Assembly: GCA_015485245.1 (NCBI GenBank)
Contig: WFTY01000324.1
Coordinates: forward strand, 1-7,101
From: Anaerolineales bacterium
Lineage (GTDB): Bacteria; Chloroflexota; Anaerolineae; Anaerolineales; UBA11858
Length of the DNA stretch: 7,101 bases
Direction of reading: 5' to 3'
The position numbers and the translations under genes are program-made. This document shows positions 5,554 through 7,101 of this stretch, piece by piece (the first letter of the stretch is position 1; each line of letters starts with the position of its first letter). The notes beneath the pieces were generated by a model that saw nothing but the letters and a program-made list of their open reading frames with translations, was not told the origin of the DNA and did not search any database.

Positions 5554-6312
5554 TCAGATCCCATCGTTGCTGATCTGTCCCCCGGCGCGGTTGATGATCC
5601 GCCAGAGCGCCAGCGCCAGCAGCCAGTCGCGCTCTTCGGGGGTGACATCAGGAGCGACGATCTCCACCGCCGGCGAGCGCGGCACCCCACGGAAGGAGAA
5701 AACGCCTCCGCTGTAAGCCCCCATGTGGGCGACGACGCGCCCGTGCAGCGTGACCGGGCGGGTAGGTGTTCCTTTTTCGGCGTTTGCGATCTGACCGATG
5801 GGTTCGCCGGAGGGGTCGAGCAGCCTGCCGTCGGCCTGCAGGCTGCCCAACGGCCTGCTGTCTACCCGGATGGCGACCTGGTTGGATGCGTCGCTCTCGA
5901 AGTCGAAGGTCTGTGCCGTTGTGCGGGCGTGCGCTTTGCCCTCGAAGGTGACCGGGCGACGGTACACGCGGCGACCGCGCAGGGAAAAAGCGGCCCAAAT
6001 GGACTGTTGGTCGCTCTTGGAGGCCGCGATCAGGCCGCGGGCACGGGCGTGACGCCCGAAGACCGACCAGCGGAGGTTGCGAAAAGTGTACAGGTCGGCG
6101 AGGGCCTCCGCGCGCCAGGGCTGTACCTGGGGCAAAAGCGCGGCCACTTCCGCAGCCATGTTCCCCTGAGCGGCCTGCCATTCGTTTTCGCTTTTGGCGC
6201 GTTGCCCGCGAAGGAGTAACCGGGTGAGCAACACGCCACCTCCCAGAAAAGCCAATGCGCCAAGACACCAGGGCAGCAGACAAAGAAAGGAAAGCACTGT
6301 ATTTTCGCTCAT
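5554..6312 (-). CDS. Membrane-anchored protein of unknown function, paralogue B (252 aa)
   Basis: One hydrophobic segment spans residues about 7-34 (LSFLCLLPWCLGALAFLGGG), followed by R31, R35, R38 and K40. By the positive-inside rule the N-terminus is outside and the remaining 210 residues are cytoplasmic. That domain is rich in short beta-like segments and contains PWRAEALADL (65-74), GLIAAS, WAAFSL (106-111), LLDPSGEPIGQI (164-175) and PVTLHG (186-191). A final helix, PEERDWLLALALWRII, lies at 225-240. It is homologous along its length to the protein encoded at 6314-7101. I do not recognise the family. The D-x-x-G-x-P-I-G-Q turn within beta segments is faintly like LURP-one/scramblase-type barrels, but that is a guess. 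The ATG at 6312 is one base after the upstream TGA, with AAGGGA 11 bases ahead of it, so it is likely translationally coupled. No catalytic motif is visible. Confidence 0.88.
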   Translation of the reverse strand: MSENTVLSFLCLLPWCLGALAFLGGGVLLTRLLLRGQRAKSENEWQAAQGNMAAEVAALLPQVQPWRAEALADLYTFRNLRWSVFGRHARARGLIAASKSDQQSIWAAFSLRGRRVYRRPVTFEGKAHARTTAQTFDFESDASNQVAIRVDSRPLGSLQADGRLLDPSGEPIGQIANAEKGTPTRPVTLHGRVVAHMGAYSGGVFSFRGVPRSPAVEIVAPDVTPEERDWLLALALWRIINRAGGQISNDGI

Positions 6313-6313
6313 G

Positions 6314-7101
6314 TCACCATGTGTCCCTTACCCAGTTGGTGTCGTAAAAGAGTTCCAGTGCCAGCACGGCCATCAACCAGTCCTCTTCGGACAGGCTAAG
6401 GGGGAACCGTATCTTGCGGAACGCCGGCCAGGGCTGCGGCAGCGGCGTGAAGGACAGGTAGAAGCGCCCTTTGAAATTGATCGGCAGCCGCATCCACACG
6501 TCGGTTAACTCGGCGATGGTGTGCCCCTCGATCGTTACGGGGCCGTAGTAACGTCGGCTGCGCATGCGCAGGCCGCCTGGCCGCCGTTTGTACTGCCCCA
6601 CCGGTTGCCCCTGAGTGTCGAAAAGGAGGCATTCGGGCAGATGGATGTGCCCAAAATGTTGTCCGTCCCAGGTGACGTTCGCTTTCCCGGTGATCGGGAA
6701 GGTCTTGTCTAGCCGCAGGTCGAGGACGCACCGCCTCTCTGAGGTACACATGACCATGCGCGCCTCATTGGCTTCGGGTCGTTCCAGAGAAAAAGCCAGC
6801 CAGCCATCGGCATCGGGGTGCTGCAGGCTCTTCACCAGGCCCTGGAAGTTGCCCCGCACGCCGATGGCTGTCCATTGACCGCGCCAGTGCGCCGCCAGGT
6901 CTTGGAAGGCATTCGGCCTCCAGGGGAGCAGCGATGCTTCGGCCTGTCTCAGGAAGACTTCACCGTTTACCGGAGAGACGATCTTTGCTTGCCGCGCAAA
7001 GCGCACAAAGAGCATGCCCGCGATCGCCAGGGCCAGCGTTCCACAGAGTGAGAGCAGACAGATAGGCAGGATAGCGATCGTCGCTGCGAGCAGTGATTCC
7101 A
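6314..7101 (-). CDS. Membrane-anchored protein of unknown function, paralogue A (about 262 aa), start one base off the window
   Basis: An in-frame ATG at 7015 falls inside a hydrophobic stretch. The frame stays open upstream to the window edge (ESLLAATIAILPICLLSLCG...), and bases 7101-7100 read TG of an NTG codon. The true start is almost certainly that codon, completed by the base just outside the window, giving 262 residues. The membrane segment is residues about 4-33, followed by R34, R37 and K40, which predicts a cytoplasmic C-terminal domain. That domain has PWRPNAFQDL (60-69), WLAFSL (101-106), LLFDTQGQPVGQY (159-171), PVTIEG (188-193) and EEDWLMAVLALELF (239-252). Each has a counterpart at the same relative place in the 252-residue neighbour, so the two arose by duplication. 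The similarity is modest, so the duplication is old. The function is unknown. This is the first visible gene of the operon; its promoter is outside the window. Confidence 0.87.
   Translation of the reverse strand, partial: ESLLAATIAILPICLLSLCGTLALAIAGMLFVRFARQAKIVSPVNGEVFLRQAEASLLPWRPNAFQDLAAHWRGQWTAIGVRGNFQGLVKSLQHPDADGWLAFSLERPEANEARMVMCTSERRCVLDLRLDKTFPITGKANVTWDGQHFGHIHLPECLLFDTQGQPVGQYKRRPGGLRMRSRRYYGPVTIEGHTIAELTDVWMRLPINFKGRFYLSFTPLPQPWPAFRKIRFPLSLSEEDWLMAVLALELFYDTNWVRDTW

Noticed and set aside
5532..5690. N-terminal extension of the lipoprotein from the ATG at 5690
   Set aside because: It would add 53 Arg/Ser-rich residues before a clear signal peptide and overlap the upstream gene. 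The ATG at 5531 has a nearby AAAGGA.
5461..6219. 252-codon plus-strand ORF opposite paralogue B
   Set aside because: It is an antisense shadow of the gene at 5554-6312. The minus-strand reading has a membrane segment, homology to its neighbour and operon spacing; the plus-strand product has no recognisable features.

Overview
The window looks like part of a moderately GC-rich bacterial chromosome, most likely from the Chloroflexota (Anaerolineae or a relative). No marker gene proves this. The assignment rests on three recognised habits of that group: a very large transcriptional activator joining a winged helix, a BTAD domain, a STAND ATPase and TPRs; lipoproteins with Thr/Pro-rich linkers just after the lipid cysteine; and a small acidic protein of a type often seen near such regulators.

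Layout, left to right. At 1-347 two minus-strand genes run off the left edge: a complete 72-residue protein, and downstream of it a partial reading frame that looks like the start of a lipoprotein but appears frameshifted. At 348-803 lies a 456-base divergent intergenic region. It holds three sets of repeats or palindromes, a weak candidate small ORF, and a consensus -10 box only eight bases before the next start codon. At 804-3992 on the plus strand is the 1062-residue regulator, with eight TPR-like repeats at an exact 40-residue spacing. At 3993-4166 two transcription units converge on a region full of hairpins, including a near-perfect 48-base palindrome. From 4167 to the right edge is a tight three-gene minus-strand operon, transcribed right to left: two homologous membrane-anchored proteins of unknown function (the first starting one base outside the window), then an exported lipoprotein carrying a zinc-peptidase (HExxH) domain.

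How the parts may work together. The regulator sits divergently from the small protein and faces a promoter region with 11-bp-spaced direct repeats, the geometry that SARP-type winged helices bind, so self-regulation and control of the small gene are plausible. The right-hand operon resembles a cell-envelope unit: two membrane proteins whose soluble domains are predicted to face the cytoplasm, plus one surface lipoprotein peptidase. I know of no named system with this composition, and it is the best candidate here for something undescribed. Nothing in the sequence shows that the regulator controls this operon.
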